Program-made: the position numbers and the translations under genes
The notes under the pieces: model-generated
Database searches by the model: none
What the model was told of the DNA's origin: nothing
Seen by the model: the letters and a program-made list of their open reading frames with translations, nothing else
Part shown: one piece after another, positions 5,713 to 5,941 of the stretch
Layout: each line of letters opens with the position of its first letter
Position numbering within the stretch: the first letter of the stretch is position 1
DNA from: Gammaproteobacteria bacterium
GTDB lineage: Bacteria > Pseudomonadota > Gammaproteobacteria > HK1
Length of the DNA: 5,941 bases
NCBI GenBank assembly: GCA_013042035.1
Contig: JABDQX010000149.1
Span: 1-5,941, forward strand
Reading direction: 5' to 3'

Positions 5713-5941
5713 TCAGCAAATGGTAAGCAGAATCTGCCCTGCGGCGACACCGTCACCGGGCTTCACGGCGATATTGGTAACGGCACCTGCTTTATGGGCA
5801 GTCACCTTGGTCTTCATTTTCATGGCCTCAATGACAACGACGATATCGCCCGCGCTGACTTGCTGACCAACGCTGACATCAACCGCCACCACCACACCGG
5901 CCAAAGGGCTCGCCTTATCATCGCCTGCTTCGCTTCCAGCG
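5713..5941 (-). CDS. Biotin carrier domain, C-terminal part (partial; decarboxylase alpha or carrier subunit)
   Basis: Only the last 75 residues are in the window; the gene continues past the right edge. They form a complete biotinyl domain: SPLAG opening, VSVGQQVSAGD, the biotinylation motif EAMKM with the lysine at visible residue 41 (codon 5818-5820), then VKPGDGVAAGQILLTIC and TGA. Biotin on that lysine is carboxylated by the carboxyltransferase domain and carried to the membrane beta subunit. A polar stretch (GSEAGDDKA) before the domain looks like a flexible linker. The beta-subunit gene directly downstream makes this most likely the C-terminus of the oxaloacetate decarboxylase alpha subunit (OadA) or a separate carrier such as GcdC or MmdC. 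The window cannot decide between them. The frame enters from the window edge without a start, so a TTG at 5904 is not taken as a start. Confidence 0.92.
   Translation of the reverse strand, partial: AGSEAGDDKASPLAGVVVAVDVSVGQQVSAGDIVVVIEAMKMKTKVTAHKAGAVTNIAVKPGDGVAAGQILLTIC

Noticed and set aside
1..5941. CRISPR array, tRNA or rRNA gene
   Set aside because: No regularly spaced direct repeats, no cloverleaf with a TTCGAATC-like arm in context, and no ribosomal RNA core sequence that I recognise.

Overview
The window looks like a piece of a proteobacterial chromosome, most likely from a gammaproteobacterium. The reasons are the moderate base composition, Sec-type signal peptides, a periplasmic di-heme peroxidase, a PpkA-like envelope protein and a sodium-pumping decarboxylase subunit. 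The genus cannot be told from the sequence. All convincing genes lie on the minus strand, so the window is best read from right to left.

Layout in reading order. At the right edge (5713-5941) is the 3' end of a gene for a biotin carrier domain, which runs out of the window. A 167-base gap follows; it holds a 10-bp hairpin and an open frame that ends inside the next start codon. At 4313-5545 lies the membrane beta subunit of a Na+-translocating decarboxylase (OadB/GcdB/MmdB family). Sixteen bases later comes a small membrane-anchored Sel1-repeat protein (3610-4296). Another 27 bases on is a secreted SH3-like plus von Willebrand A protein (1477-3582), which resembles the non-kinase part of the type VI secretion kinase PpkA. 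After a 134-base gap with a perfect hairpin comes a di-heme cytochrome c peroxidase (344-1342), closed by a terminator-like hairpin at 299-328. The first 298 bases hold no gene I can support.

How the genes may work together. The carrier domain and beta subunit belong to one machine: carboxybiotin is carried to the beta subunit and decarboxylated there, and the energy drives Na+ out of the cell. The tight spacing of the Sel1 and VWA genes behind the beta subunit suggests one transcript, with two envelope proteins of unknown role co-expressed with the pump. The peroxidase has its own good ribosome binding site and a longer leader, so it may be a separate unit or the last gene of the same transcript. 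I see no strong promoter anywhere in the window.

Most noteworthy points: the kinase-less PpkA-like VWA protein coupled to a Na+ pump operon; a lysine in the beta subunit where the studied enzyme has a functional arginine; the open frame continuing past the carrier gene's stop codon into the beta-subunit start; and the unexplained left flank.
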